Counted from the stretch's first letter, positions 50,481-60,609 are shown. The stretch is DNA of 64,000 bases from Pseudaquidulcibacter sp041917055 (GCA_041917055.1 JAYRYJ010000008.1:102341-166340), one strand, 5' to 3'. Translations and numbers: made by a program. The notes: generated by a model not told the origin, from the sequence alone.

Positions 50481-52422
50481 AAAGCAATAAAAATACGCTC
50501 AAAAGCAAAACTAATAGCGGATTAAATAAAGGTCGTGTCTGTGAAGAAGTGGCTTTAAGTTTCGGTTTTAACAAGACCAAATCGTTTTGGTCATTCAGCA
50601 TTGGGCGATTTTCCAATATTTTGAATACAGGCTGAAATGAACCATTTGTAAAAACCTGACCACCGAAAGACTGTTTAGGAAATTCCATTTCTTTTGCAGC
50701 ATTTGATATGCCAATGGTTTCAATGTCATTTCCCAAAATTGCGTAATCACTCAAATCCCCAAGTTTTGCCGTATAAAGGCCAAATTCGCGCGCTGATAAT
50801 TCAATTTTTTCTTGGGTCAAATCCGGATTTGATGCAATTTCGTCTGAAAAATTTGCGCCTCTTATCAGAAGTTTGGATTTAGCATTGGCAATATTGGCGG
50901 AAATCCTCTCGAAATCACCATTCAGTTCTAGTTTTTGTTTCTCAAATTGCGGATCTTTTAATAAATAATGAATTGTTCGCCCAATCAAATCGCGAAATGG
51001 GCCACCGCCATCAATGCCGCGCGCCCAATACCATGAATTTTCACTCAAAAGCACTGCCACGCGGCCTTTTCCTTGGTCGCGAATTGTCAAAAGTGGGTCG
51101 GAATTGGCACTTAAAATGACTTCATCACGGGTTTTGGTTTTAAAATAAGTATCCCATCGCCCCCAGTGCGAAGTTTCCAAACCTTTGACGATAGGATGAT
51201 CAGTAGCATTTTGCGAAATTGCAGGTTTGAACGGTGTGGCTTCCAAAACAGGCAAGTCACTGATTGGAAGTATAGTTGCGAGAGGTGTGTTCAATATTCC
51301 CTCATTCTTTGTGTCATAAGAACCCAAAACACTCAAAAGCGCGCCGCCGTCATTCACATATTGTGCGATATTCTCAAGATAATCATTGCGCAACACATCT
51401 TGGGCCATGAATCTATCGATAATTATTAAATTGAAGCTCGAGAGTTTTTCGTAAAACAATTCTTCGACCGGAAACGGAATAAGCGAAATTTCGTCCTGTG
51501 CCGCAAAATCTTCTTTGTCAGGGCCGCGAAGAATTGTGAAATGCACCAAATCGATTGACGGATCACTTTTCAATAATGCGCGCCATGACCTTAGGCCCTC
51601 ATATGGCTCACCATTTATTAGCAAAACTTGTAATCGGTCGAAAATACCCTCAATTTCTGTGATAATGGCATTGTTTATCACGGATTTTTCGCCTGTCATC
51701 ACGGGTGTAGAAATCGCAATTTCCTGTTTCCCGCTTTTGATTATTGGAATTTCAAGATTGATTTCTTTGTTTAATGGAATTGTCCGTCTTTCGCGCATAC
51801 CCGCAAATTGAAGTTCAATTGCGGCGTCACCGCTATTGATAATATTGTCTTTGACCTCGATTTTTAGGTTTGTGAACTTCCCGATTTCTGCGCCGATTGC
51901 AGGTTTCACAATTCTAATAAATCTGTCGTGTTCGCTTTTTTCGCCGATTATTATTTGATTTATGGGGAAATTGAATGCGCCCAATTCGCCTTTTGGCATT
52001 TGCCCATCGGTTAAAATGAATGCACCGCTTATTTGCTGGGGGTTTATCGTTTGCAATAGGCGGGTTAGAATTTCTGCAAAGGACCTATTATCGGAAATAG
52101 TTTCAGACCTAATTAAAAACCCCTGATTTAATAGCTTCTTTTCTAATTCCGCCTTGGTTTTTCGCAATGTTTCAATGCGGTTTGCGGCTTTCATTGATTG
52201 GGATTCATCGGCAATAATCGCAACGATTCCCGGCAAAGTTTTCGCCCCATTTGTGTCTTTTTGCGGATTGATGGCCAAAATTAGAAACGCCAGACCTGCG
52301 CCCAGAAATAGCAAAAATGATGTCAAATTACCGATTTTTGCAAGCAACCTAACTGTCATTAAGGCCAAAAACAAAAGCAAAATAATATTGATTGGCAAAA
52401 GTGGGTCAAAAACCAAATTCAT
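50422..52422 (-). CDS. Membrane protein with VWA-like and glutamine-amidotransferase-like regions
   Basis: 666 residues with helices at both ends (residues about 10-50 and 635-655). After the first helices 'IVAIIADESQSMKAANR' resembles a von Willebrand A domain metal site (DxSxS-like), and the central part 'LLINGEPYEGLRSWRALL' through 'YVNDGGALLSVLGSYD' resembles a class I glutamine-amidotransferase-like fold without a clear catalytic Cys-His. It is the last gene of the MoxR operon, its start overlapping the previous stop (ATGA). No specific function is known to me. Confidence 0.75.
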   Translation of the reverse strand: MNLVFDPLLPINIILLLFLALMTVRLLAKIGNLTSFLLFLGAGLAFLILAINPQKDTNGAKTLPGIVAIIADESQSMKAANRIETLRKTKAELEKKLLNQGFLIRSETISDNRSFAEILTRLLQTINPQQISGAFILTDGQMPKGELGAFNFPINQIIIGEKSEHDRFIRIVKPAIGAEIGKFTNLKIEVKDNIINSGDAAIELQFAGMRERRTIPLNKEINLEIPIIKSGKQEIAISTPVMTGEKSVINNAIITEIEGIFDRLQVLLINGEPYEGLRSWRALLKSDPSIDLVHFTILRGPDKEDFAAQDEISLIPFPVEELFYEKLSSFNLIIIDRFMAQDVLRNDYLENIAQYVNDGGALLSVLGSYDTKNEGILNTPLATILPISDLPVLEATPFKPAISQNATDHPIVKGLETSHWGRWDTYFKTKTRDEVILSANSDPLLTIRDQGKGRVAVLLSENSWYWARGIDGGGPFRDLIGRTIHYLLKDPQFEKQKLELNGDFERISANIANAKSKLLIRGANFSDEIASNPDLTQEKIELSAREFGLYTAKLGDLSDYAILGNDIETIGISNAAKEMEFPKQSFGGQVFTNGSFQPVFKILENRPMLNDQNDLVLLKPKLKATSSQTRPLFNPLLVLLLSVFLLLFSWYFEGAKSNQYLRDAQN

Positions 52423-55016
52423 GGTTTCACCTTTTTTGCACGTTTCAGAATTGCATCAATATGCAATTGATCTGCCTTATATTGACCAGTCAAAGCATAC
52501 ATATAGATATTGACACCGACCCGTAAAGGCACTTCTTTAGTATAATCAAATGGGGAAAATTGGCTATTGGCAGACAATGCCCAAATTGTTGCCCAATCGC
52601 CGTCACCAATGATAATAGGGCTTACGCCATCTAACGAATTAGACGCCGCACTATTTGCCGTTTCAACCCAAATTTCTGCGTTTTGATAAAAGCCATTAAA
52701 CCCCTGCAAAATATAGAAACTTTTGCGCAAAACATGATTTTGCGGCACCTTTTCCAAAGGCGGAACAATAAGCCCGGATAAAGCACGCCGCAGATTGGCC
52801 TGTGTTTGGTTTTGGTTTTGCCCTTTTCCGGCGGTATCAATAAATAATATGCCGCCATTTGCCATGAAACGATTTAGATTTTCGGCCTCATTAGGTTTTA
52901 ATTGATTGGCATTGGGCGGCAAAAGCCAAAATAAAATTGGCTGTTTGAAAATTTCAGTGGAGTCAGGCTTTAGGCCAATGACGCCCGACGGTTCAATATT
53001 TGTGCGTTTTTCTAAAACCTGCGCGAGGCCGATTAAGGCTAATTTCGCTTTATTGTCCGTTTTTTGGTCATTTGTGATAAGATATGAAAGTTTGAGATTG
53101 TCTTTTTTCGTTTCGGCAAATGCGTCATGCGTGAAAATTAAAAGCGCCGCCAACGCGATTAATGCGCTTGCAATTTGATTTCTAAAAATTCGCGAATTTA
53201 AGAATATTCGTAAAATATTCTCGCTCAACAAAAGCAAAAGGCCAATCAAAAATAATGGCCCGCGAAGCCTTATGCCATTGGTTTTCTCGTCAAAATTTTT
53301 GAAATTATCGGGATATTGTGCTTTCTCAAAACTGCGGCTTTGGGCAACATTCAATGCGATATTCTGATTGAATGAATAAATCCCAGGTGGATGAGTTGCA
53401 TCAGTCTTTGGTGGCAAATTATCGATAGGTTTTGGATTCGACAGATTATTAATGCGCCCATCACTATCAATCTCATGCAGCAAATAGCCTGTAATTCGCG
53501 AATTATCAGTTTTTGGTTTGAAATTGATGTTCGAATTGTCGAAAATGCGTTCTAGGATTTGGAATTGCAACGGACTTAGACTCATTTGCGACCAAATCGG
53601 TGTTGCACTTGTGTGAATGACAAACAATTTTCCCTTACCGAAATTTTCTTGGGAAATCAAAGGTGCGCCATCGGATAATTTTGCCAGAATTTGAGTTTGA
53701 TTATGTGCTTCCTCTAACAATACTGATTTTTCAACCAACACATTGGCGGGAATTTCCAATCCGGAGAAAATACTATCTTTTGAAAAAGGTTCAATATTGA
53801 TTTTATTGGGGCCGATTTGCCCAATAAGATTATGTTCCGGCGCTTTTAATGCGCCTGTCAATATTTCGTCTTCAGGTTTTGCCAATGATTTGGGGCCAAG
53901 AAAACGAATAATTGTACCGCCATTTTCCATAAATGTTTTCAAGAGTGCAGTTTCGCTATTCGAAAATCCGGCACTATCGCCAATAACCAAAATATCTGCG
54001 CCAGCCTTAATCAATTCAGTGACTGAACCGCTTTTTACAATATTTTCAAGGCTTGCGGCGGCATTTAGAAAATGGGCATCAGATAGGAGTCCGGCGTCTT
54101 GACCCTTGTCTTTGACAATCCCGATAGAAGGTTTTGCGCCATAGTTTTCTGTAAGGAAAATGGCACCAGCGTGATTTTGATCAAGGATTTGATAATAAGC
54201 AGGGCGCGAATTTTTGGGGATTTGCATAGCGAAACTTGCCCCCGTAAATTCCACACTATTTATTATTTTGCCATCAAAACTCATGGCGTTTAGGTGTGTC
54301 AGTGTGTTTGCAGAATTGAATACTTTGATTTGCGCCTGGTTTTCGCTTGTTTGAACATTTTCAATTATTTTGACATTGGGAAGTGCGGCTTTATTAATAT
54401 TGCCGATTGCGCGCACCGATAAAGTGTCAAAAAAAGCTTGAGATTTGGGGCTTTTTATTCCGTCTCCAAAATAAAAAATGCGTGCTTTTTCGTTACCAAG
54501 CATTTTTATTGTGTTTTCAAAATTGTTTTCACCGACCAAGAATTGTGCGCTTTTTAGCGCTTTAATGGTTTGCGCAGCGTTTTGGTTTTTTAGATTGGCG
54601 GTGGGATTATTAATGAAATAGATGTCAATATTCGGCGTAATGGAATTTTCGATATATGCGATAATCGGTTCACATCTTTGCGACCAATCTTGATTTTGCG
54701 CGAATGTATCCTCTATGAAAATTTCGATTTTTTCGCTTTGATTTTCAACATTATTACGCGGCTTAATATGCGGATCGGCAATCGCAAAAATTACGAAAGC
54801 TAAAGCAGTAATGCGCAACAAAATTTGCCAAAGTGGTGGTTTTTGCGATTTTGGTGGCGGTGATTTCAGTCTTTTCAAAATGAATATGGCCGGAAACTCT
54901 TTTTCAATCAATGGCGGCGCAATTAAGCGTGAAACCCAAACAACCAAGGGCAAAGCGAATAGCGCGAACAATGCAGGCGGAAACAAAAAACCAAATTGCA
55001 AAGGCGCGCCAAACAT
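52419..55016 (-). CDS. BatA-like N-terminal membrane region with DUF4159 domain
   Basis: 865 residues. The N-terminal 'FLFPPALFALFALPLVVWVSRLIAPP' and 'LRITALAFVIFAIADPHIKP' are the BatA double-helix signature of aerotolerance-type operons. The middle holds a VWA- and GATase-like part, 'NIVKSGSVTELIKAGADILVI' and 'MENGGTIIRFLGP'. The last third, from 'KLSYLITNDQKTD' to 'YMYALTGQYKADQLH', is the DUF4159 domain. It is cotranscribed with MoxR and DUF58 genes, which supports a role in chaperone-assisted envelope processing; the substrate is unknown. Confidence 0.87.
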   Translation of the reverse strand: MFGAPLQFGFLFPPALFALFALPLVVWVSRLIAPPLIEKEFPAIFILKRLKSPPPKSQKPPLWQILLRITALAFVIFAIADPHIKPRNNVENQSEKIEIFIEDTFAQNQDWSQRCEPIIAYIENSITPNIDIYFINNPTANLKNQNAAQTIKALKSAQFLVGENNFENTIKMLGNEKARIFYFGDGIKSPKSQAFFDTLSVRAIGNINKAALPNVKIIENVQTSENQAQIKVFNSANTLTHLNAMSFDGKIINSVEFTGASFAMQIPKNSRPAYYQILDQNHAGAIFLTENYGAKPSIGIVKDKGQDAGLLSDAHFLNAAASLENIVKSGSVTELIKAGADILVIGDSAGFSNSETALLKTFMENGGTIIRFLGPKSLAKPEDEILTGALKAPEHNLIGQIGPNKINIEPFSKDSIFSGLEIPANVLVEKSVLLEEAHNQTQILAKLSDGAPLISQENFGKGKLFVIHTSATPIWSQMSLSPLQFQILERIFDNSNINFKPKTDNSRITGYLLHEIDSDGRINNLSNPKPIDNLPPKTDATHPPGIYSFNQNIALNVAQSRSFEKAQYPDNFKNFDEKTNGIRLRGPLFLIGLLLLLSENILRIFLNSRIFRNQIASALIALAALLIFTHDAFAETKKDNLKLSYLITNDQKTDNKAKLALIGLAQVLEKRTNIEPSGVIGLKPDSTEIFKQPILFWLLPPNANQLKPNEAENLNRFMANGGILFIDTAGKGQNQNQTQANLRRALSGLIVPPLEKVPQNHVLRKSFYILQGFNGFYQNAEIWVETANSAASNSLDGVSPIIIGDGDWATIWALSANSQFSPFDYTKEVPLRVGVNIYMYALTGQYKADQLHIDAILKRAKKVKP

Positions 55017-55017
55017 A

Positions 55018-55872
55018 TCAAAACCCCCGATAAATGGCGTTTAGAAGCGATTGCGCAAATTCATAATAATCGACTGAATTATCAGTTTTTGCCACCGAAA
55101 AAGGGATTTCACTGGCAGTGGCGCATATTTTCGAAAAATGGTCTTGAATTTCGGCCTTATATTTTTCTTGCAGGCTTTGGCAATCTTCAATGATTATTGT
55201 TTCGTGATTTTCTTTATCAATAAAATTAATTCGCCCGTCAAAATCAAAATCGCACTCAGCACTATCATTTATTATTCCGAAGGCTTTTGGGAAATTTATG
55301 CCACGAAATTTTCCAATAAATTCGCATATTTCGTCTGTTTCGTGCATGCAATCACTTAGAATTATCATGGGTGCAGCAACAGGGGCGGGGGCGTATTTAC
55401 CGCTTTCTATTAGGCCCGAAGCGAAAGATTTTTGGGTTTTCGTGAATGTCCTGACCTCAATTTGGTTTTTGCGTGCAATTTCACTAATTGCCAAAGCCAC
55501 AATCATACCTATTTGCGCTTTTGACAACAAATTGTCTCGCGAAACCCAAAACATTGACGGGCGTAAATCAAGCCAAATATAAAGGCGATTTTTGGCGTGA
55601 ATCTCTTTCTGTTTAATCTGCAAATTATCGCTTTTGGCAGATGCACGCCAATCTATCAGGCTTATACTTTCATTGGCTTGCAAGGGGCGGAATTGGAAAA
55701 ATTCATCGCCAATTCCCGACTTTCTTTGTTTGCGGCGACCGTCAAAATGTGGGATTGTTTCTAAATTGGTATTTCTTTCAAATGCCGCATCAAAGATTTT
55801 CAGCTTTTGCGAAAGCTCATTTGATAATTTTTTGATGTGCGGATTCAATAAATCACTAATATTATGGTTCAT
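55018..55872 (-). CDS. DUF58 domain protein
   Basis: 284 residues. DUF58 signatures are 'HFDGRRKQRKSGIGDEFFQFRPLQANESISLIDWRASAKSD' region (residues about 45-85, written as 'GDEFFQFRPLQ' and 'DWRASAKSD'), 'LWLDLRPSMFW' and a VWA-like C-terminal part. It overlaps the MoxR gene by 4 bases and precedes the DUF4159 gene by 1 base. MoxR and DUF58 pairs act in maturation of multi-subunit complexes in several bacteria. Confidence 0.9.
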   Translation of the reverse strand: MNHNISDLLNPHIKKLSNELSQKLKIFDAAFERNTNLETIPHFDGRRKQRKSGIGDEFFQFRPLQANESISLIDWRASAKSDNLQIKQKEIHAKNRLYIWLDLRPSMFWVSRDNLLSKAQIGMIVALAISEIARKNQIEVRTFTKTQKSFASGLIESGKYAPAPVAAPMIILSDCMHETDEICEFIGKFRGINFPKAFGIINDSAECDFDFDGRINFIDKENHETIIIEDCQSLQEKYKAEIQDHFSKICATASEIPFSVAKTDNSVDYYEFAQSLLNAIYRGF

Positions 55873-56849
55873 GGGTCAATTTTGTCCAAAACCTCGGCAT
55901 AAATTTGGTCAAAACCTATGTTTTTTGATTGCGCATTCCAATTCAAAGCGTGGCGATGAATAAGTGCGGGCTTTGCCACAAAATGCAAATCATCAAGACT
56001 TGGCGACGCGCGCCCCTTTATCAATGCCCGCGCTTTTGCAGCGGCAATAATAGCAAGACCCGCGCGTGGAGAGGGGCCCCATTCAAGGCATTCTTTGACC
56101 AGCGCAATATCACTAGTTTGCGGCCTTAAAGCGCGCGTAATTTTCATTATTGTATCAAGGAATTTTTCCGATATCGGTAATTGCGCGCAGATCGATTGAA
56201 TTAGTTCCAAATCGGTTTCGCCAATTGCAGTTTCATTCTCACTATTTAAAGATTGCGAATTTGAAAGAATTTGTTTTTCAGTTTCGAAATCGGGATAAGG
56301 AACGTCGATTTGCAACAGGAACCTATCCAATTGCGCTTCTGGCAATGGATATGCGCCTTCGTGTTCGATTGGGTTTTGGCTTGCTAATACGCAAAATGGT
56401 TTTGGTAAATCGTATGACACGCCGGCAATCGTAACTTTACGCTCTTGCATTGCTTCTAAAAGCGCGGATTGGGTTCTTGGGCTTGCACGGTTTATTTCGT
56501 CCGCCATAAGAATTTGCGTGAAAATCGGGCCTTTGACGAAACGGAAAGTCCGACTTCCGTCTTCGGCATTTTCCAGAACTTCAGAACCCAAAATATCGGC
56601 TGGCATTAAATCTGGCGTGAATTGAATTCGCTTAAAATCGCGCCCCAATGCCTTGGCTATGGCGATGATTAAAGAAGTTTTCGCAACCCCAGGCATACCG
56701 AGTAACAGCGCGTGTGAATTGGCGAAAACCGCGCAAAGCGCAAGGTCGATAACGTTTTCTTGACCGAATATTTTCGTAGCAATTGATTGTTTGACTTTTG
56801 CGATTGCGTCGCGCGCCTTGTCAAACTGCAATAGTGCATTTTCAGTCAT
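55869..56849 (-). CDS. MoxR family AAA+ ATPase
   Basis: 326 residues. Walker A 'GMPGVAKTSLI' near residue 55, Walker B 'ILMADEINRASPRTQSALLEAMQ' near residue 115, sensor region 'ASQNPIEHEGAYPLPEAQLDRFLL' with the arginine fingers, and the C-terminal lid helix 'WGPSPRAGLAII'. It is the first gene of the four-gene operon of DUF58, DUF4159 and the membrane VWA-like protein. MoxR ATPases act as chaperones for metal insertion or protein complex assembly. Confidence 0.93.
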   Translation of the reverse strand: MTENALLQFDKARDAIAKVKQSIATKIFGQENVIDLALCAVFANSHALLLGMPGVAKTSLIIAIAKALGRDFKRIQFTPDLMPADILGSEVLENAEDGSRTFRFVKGPIFTQILMADEINRASPRTQSALLEAMQERKVTIAGVSYDLPKPFCVLASQNPIEHEGAYPLPEAQLDRFLLQIDVPYPDFETEKQILSNSQSLNSENETAIGETDLELIQSICAQLPISEKFLDTIMKITRALRPQTSDIALVKECLEWGPSPRAGLAIIAAAKARALIKGRASPSLDDLHFVAKPALIHRHALNWNAQSKNIGFDQIYAEVLDKIDP

Positions 56850-56905
56850 TTGAGTGCCTTGCTTTAATTGACGCCTTTTCTATAACTTAAATTGAAAATA
56901 ACCAA

Positions 56906-57478
56906 ATGAAAAAGCCATTAGAAAACAATACCAGCTTTGCTGCGTTCCTAAATTCTCTTTCTGAATTTTCAGGATTGGAAGAAGGGGCAAAGCCACATGA
57001 CCTTTTGAGTTGGCAGCCAAAACATTGTGGCGATATTGGCCTGAAAATTTCAAAAGACGGTTCATGGTGGCAAAATGGCGTGCGATTTACGCGTGAAAAA
57101 CTGGTTCGTCTTTTTGCAGGAATTATGCGCAAAGAAGATGATGGCAGAACCTATCTTGTAACGCCTGTTGAAAAAGTGATTATTGCGGTTGAAGATGCCC
57201 ATTTTATCGCCATTCGCTGCGATATTTTCGAAAAAGGTGAAAACCAAAAAATCACTTTCACGACAAATGTTGGAGACAAATTGGTTTTGGGTCATGATTG
57301 CGACTTGGTTTTTGAAACTTCGCCAATTTCGCACGAAAAGCGCCCATATTTAACAATGCGGTATGGCTTGAGAGCATTATTATCGCGGCCCGTTTATTAT
57401 GAATTGGTCGAAAATTCAGTGGCGGTCGGCGAAATGCATAGTGTATCTTCAAATAACAAATTCTATGGCCTCGAATAA
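56906..57478 (+). CDS. DUF1285 family protein
   Basis: 190 residues matching DUF1285: 'DIGLKISKDGSWWQNGVRFTREKLVRLFAGIMRKEDDG' region (in two blocks: 'DGSWWQNG' and 'TREKLVRLFAGIMR'), 'TPVEKVIIAVEDAHFIA', and 'PYLTMRYGLRALLSRPVYYEL'. It is divergent from the MoxR operon and starts an operon with a NUDIX hydrolase and the CCA-adding enzyme, a conserved alphaproteobacterial order. Biochemical role unknown. Confidence 0.92.
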   Translation: MKKPLENNTSFAAFLNSLSEFSGLEEGAKPHDLLSWQPKHCGDIGLKISKDGSWWQNGVRFTREKLVRLFAGIMRKEDDGRTYLVTPVEKVIIAVEDAHFIAIRCDIFEKGENQKITFTTNVGDKLVLGHDCDLVFETSPISHEKRPYLTMRYGLRALLSRPVYYELVENSVAVGEMHSVSSNNKFYGLE

Positions 57479-58110
57479 TGGATGCGCAAATATTGAATAG
57501 ATTGAGGGAGTTTTTGAGCGCGCCAAGTGCCGAACAAAACCCGCGCATATATCAAGGCCTTGAACATTTTGGCGGGGCGATAATCGGCAATGAATTAAAG
57601 GAAAATCACAAAAAGGCGGCTGTCCTTATTCCCATTATTAAGCGCGGCAATGAGTATTCGGTAATCTTTACCAAAAGGTCCGGCAATTTGCGCAAACATT
57701 CGGGACAAAACTCATTTCCTGGCGGCACGATGGATGTCACAGACACGGATTTGATTGCCACGGCTCTGCGTGAAAGCCATGAAGAAATCGGCCTTTTGCC
57801 CCAGAATGTTGAGGTCTTAGGGGTGGGTGATGTCTATTTCACACGCACAAATTACGCTATTACGCCAATTATCGGATTATTGGACGAAAGCGCGCAAACC
57901 CAAATTAATCCTGATGAAGTTGAGGAAATTTTCGAAATCCCGCTGCAAACTATTTTCAAGCCTAATGGTTTTGAATTGCGTGACTATCATATTCGCGGCG
58001 AAACTTATCGCATTTACACAATCAATTATGGCAAACACCAGATTTGGGGTATAAGTTGCGCCATTATTCGAATGATTTGTGATAGAATTTTTGATGATTT
58101 TGAACTTTGA
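57478..58110 (+). CDS. NUDIX CoA pyrophosphatase
   Basis: 210 residues starting with the last base of the DUF1285 stop codon. The Nudix box is complete: 'SFPGGTMDVTDTDLIATALRESHEEIGL' region, with GGxxD and RESHEEIG elements (residues about 80-105). This variant belongs to the CoA pyrophosphatase (NudL-like) group, which cleaves CoA. The stop overlaps the start region of the CCA gene. Confidence 0.9.
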   Translation: MDAQILNRLREFLSAPSAEQNPRIYQGLEHFGGAIIGNELKENHKKAAVLIPIIKRGNEYSVIFTKRSGNLRKHSGQNSFPGGTMDVTDTDLIATALRESHEEIGLLPQNVEVLGVGDVYFTRTNYAITPIIGLLDESAQTQINPDEVEEIFEIPLQTIFKPNGFELRDYHIRGETYRIYTINYGKHQIWGISCAIIRMICDRIFDDFEL

Positions 58111-59254
58111 CGCCAATGTGATGTCCATTTTCCGTGCTTTGCAGGCTAAAGGCGATAAATGCTATATTGTCGGCGGCGCAGTGCGGGACTTATTGATCGG
58201 CCTTGAGGTCAGTGATTTTGATTTTAGCGTGCCATATGCACCCCAAAAGACCGATGATTTATTAAAAAAAGCCGGAATTGCCACTGTCCCGACGGGAATA
58301 AAGCACGGCACAATAAGCGCAATAATTGATAAAAAGGCCTATGAAATTACTTCAATGCGCAAAGATGTTGCGACTGATGGACGATTTGCGATTGTTGAAT
58401 ATTGCGACGATATTAATCAAGATGCGGCACGTCGCGACTTCACTTTTAATGCGCTTTATGCCGATGAAAAAGGCGAAATTTATGACCCGACGGGGCAGGG
58501 GCTCGGGGATTTGAAAAATCGCAAGCTAAAATTTGTAGGCGATCCCAAACTCAGAATATATGAAGACTATCTACGCATTTTGCGTCTTTATCGCTTCTAT
58601 TCGCAACTGGAAAATATCGAAATTGATAGTGCAAGTGAAAAAGCCGCCGCCGAACTCGCTCCCAAAATTGCCAACCTTTCGTCTGAGCGAGTTTGGGCTG
58701 AAATCAAGAAAACTCTGGCAGGGGTTCAGGTAATTTCGGCGGTCGAAAAATTAACAAATTGTGGAATTTGGGAAAGTCTGTTTAAGTCTCAACCCCAATT
58801 CGCGGTTTTGCGAAAATTCTTAAAATGCGAGAGGCGAATTGACGTTTTGGGTCGATTATTGGCACTTATTCCAATAGAAAGCGATTTAAAATTCTGTCGC
58901 GATTTAAGGATGGCAAATTCCGAAATTGCGCGTTTTGAAGATCGCAAAAAGGCGCATGCAATTTCCGAAAAGTCGCCGAAAATCATTGCCTATAAATTCT
59001 CAAATGAAACCGCAATAGATTTGGAATTTGCGCGCCGAAATGAAATTGAATGCAATGAAATCGATGAAATTCGCAATTTTGTGCCCCCAAATTTCCCAAT
59101 AAAAGCGAATGATATATTGCAAAAGGGCTTCAAGCCCGGTCCTAAAATTGGGCAAATTTTGAATGAAATCGAAACCCAATGGCTTAAGAATGACTTTGCA
59201 ATCACACAAAGCGAGGTCGCGTCAATAATCTCACGTTTCGATGCGGCGAATTAA
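58094..59254 (+). CDS. cca: CCA tRNA nucleotidyltransferase
   Basis: 386 residues from the ATG at 58094; a GTG at 58079 gives a 5-residue longer form. Class II nucleotidyltransferase motifs: 'YIVGGAVRDLLIGLEVSDFDFSV' (GGxVRD and the metal-binding DxD), 'HGTISAIIDKKAYEITSMR' with the RxDxxT-like segment, and 'DAARRDFTFNALYADEKG'. It adds or repairs the 3' CCA of tRNA or adds A residues. It ends the DUF1285-NUDIX operon. The end overlaps a convergent GNAT gene by 24 bases. Confidence 0.93.
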   Translation: MILNFDANVMSIFRALQAKGDKCYIVGGAVRDLLIGLEVSDFDFSVPYAPQKTDDLLKKAGIATVPTGIKHGTISAIIDKKAYEITSMRKDVATDGRFAIVEYCDDINQDAARRDFTFNALYADEKGEIYDPTGQGLGDLKNRKLKFVGDPKLRIYEDYLRILRLYRFYSQLENIEIDSASEKAAAELAPKIANLSSERVWAEIKKTLAGVQVISAVEKLTNCGIWESLFKSQPQFAVLRKFLKCERRIDVLGRLLALIPIESDLKFCRDLRMANSEIARFEDRKKAHAISEKSPKIIAYKFSNETAIDLEFARRNEIECNEIDEIRNFVPPNFPIKANDILQKGFKPGPKIGQILNEIETQWLKNDFAITQSEVASIISRFDAAN

Positions 59255-59806
59255 TTGAGCTGCAATTTCGGGCCATTCCTCTTTAATAATTGAAAAATAG
59301 GCTGAATGGCGAAAAGTGCGATCGGCGCGGATGATGTGATTACGAAAAATTCCTTCAAATTTCGCGCCCAATTTTAAAAGGGCTGCGCGCGATCTTTGAT
59401 TCAAACTATCTGTCTTAAATTCGACGCGTATCGCACCTTGATCAAATGCGTGTTTTAACAGCAAATATTTGGCACTTGGATTGATTTTCGTTCCTTGAAA
59501 ACGCGGTGAATACCAAGTTCCGCCGATTTCTAAGCCTTTATGCGCATTGCGAATTGCTAAATAACAAGATTGCCCGACAATTTCGCCGTTAGAAAATATT
59601 GTATGCGCCAAATACTCGCCCTTATTTTGCATTTCTAAGACATTTTCAAGGTATTTTTCGACAGAGGCTGCGTCTTTTGCTTGGTGTGGATAGTGTTTCC
59701 AAATCTCAATTTGCGAACCGATTTGCAACAGACCCGCAATGTGCGTTTGGTCAAAAGCACGGATTTCAATGATTTTATTCGCCGCATTACAGTGTGTGAA
59801 ATGCAT
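59231..59806 (-). CDS. GNAT acetyltransferase (RimL-like)
   Basis: 191 residues. The pattern 'IGGTWYSPRFQGTKINPSAKYLLLKHAFD' near residue 95 and 'RVEFKTDSLNQRSRAALLKLGAKFEGIFRNH' near 130, in which 'GTKINPSAK' and 'RSRAALLKLGA' are diagnostic, match the RimJ/RimL-type N-acetyltransferases. The substrate is unknown. It is convergent with cca. Confidence 0.85.
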   Translation of the reverse strand: MHFTHCNAANKIIEIRAFDQTHIAGLLQIGSQIEIWKHYPHQAKDAASVEKYLENVLEMQNKGEYLAHTIFSNGEIVGQSCYLAIRNAHKGLEIGGTWYSPRFQGTKINPSAKYLLLKHAFDQGAIRVEFKTDSLNQRSRAALLKLGAKFEGIFRNHIIRADRTFRHSAYFSIIKEEWPEIAAQLIRRIET

Positions 59807-59934
59807 TTCAACTCCAAAATAACTGAATTTTAAGGTTTATTGCCTTGGATTTGCCCAATACAATATATATTTTACTTTATGAAGCGCATTAAGTAATTGC
59901 CGCGATAGCTTCGACAGAATTGAGAATTGAAATT

Positions 59935-60609
59935 ATGAAAAAACAGAGTTTGGCGTTTGGATTTGGCCTTTTGATGCTTGCGGGTCTTGGCTCTACCGGT
60001 TTTTCAAGCCTTGCGCTTGCGCAAGTGAGTGATGTGTTGGTTAATGCTCAGGATGACACAGTCAAAACCCCTGCGAAAGATGATGAATTGCGATTTGGCA
60101 AAAAACCAAAGTCTGTGACTGATGATATTCTTAATTTGCCGGATTATACCGAACCAAAGGGTTTTGACGTGTCAATTCCAGACTATAAAATCCCATCTGT
60201 CATCGATGTTCCCGAACCCAAAAAGCCACTTACCAAGGAAGAAATCGCCAAGGAAATCGCGCCATTTTTTGACACGTCGAAAGATTATAAACGCTTAACG
60301 CAATGTTATGGCACTGCTGATTTTGTCGGTGCATTAATGCGGGTTCGCGCAAGCCAAGTCGGTGCACCAAAACAATTGGCAATGGTTGCCGACCAAATCG
60401 GCGGCCTTCAGGCTCAGATGCAGCCCTTTGTCCTCGCCACTTCAACCGTCTATTCCGAAGTTAAATTCCGCAATGATTATGACGCTATTGCAAAAGGCGT
60501 CAAAAAGAAAGTTTTCGGTCAAAAAGACACCGGAAAAGCCATGCAACCCTATCTAAAAACGCTCGATGCATGTGGAAAAGACATCAACAAATGGCGCGGC
60601 GGGAAGTAA
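59935..60609 (+). CDS. Secreted protein of unknown function, 224 aa
   Basis: The ATG at 59935 follows GAGAATTGAAATT. A signal peptide ends near residue 30 ('SLALA'). The mature protein is Lys/Asp/Pro-rich in its N-terminal half ('DELRFGKKPKSV', 'DVPEPKKPLTKEEIA') and helical in the rest, with two cysteines ('RLTQCYGTADF', 'LDACGKDIN'). No family is recognised. It borders the Rhs island. Confidence 0.65.
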   Translation: MKKQSLAFGFGLLMLAGLGSTGFSSLALAQVSDVLVNAQDDTVKTPAKDDELRFGKKPKSVTDDILNLPDYTEPKGFDVSIPDYKIPSVIDVPEPKKPLTKEEIAKEIAPFFDTSKDYKRLTQCYGTADFVGALMRVRASQVGAPKQLAMVADQIGGLQAQMQPFVLATSTVYSEVKFRNDYDAIAKGVKKKVFGQKDTGKAMQPYLKTLDACGKDINKWRGGK

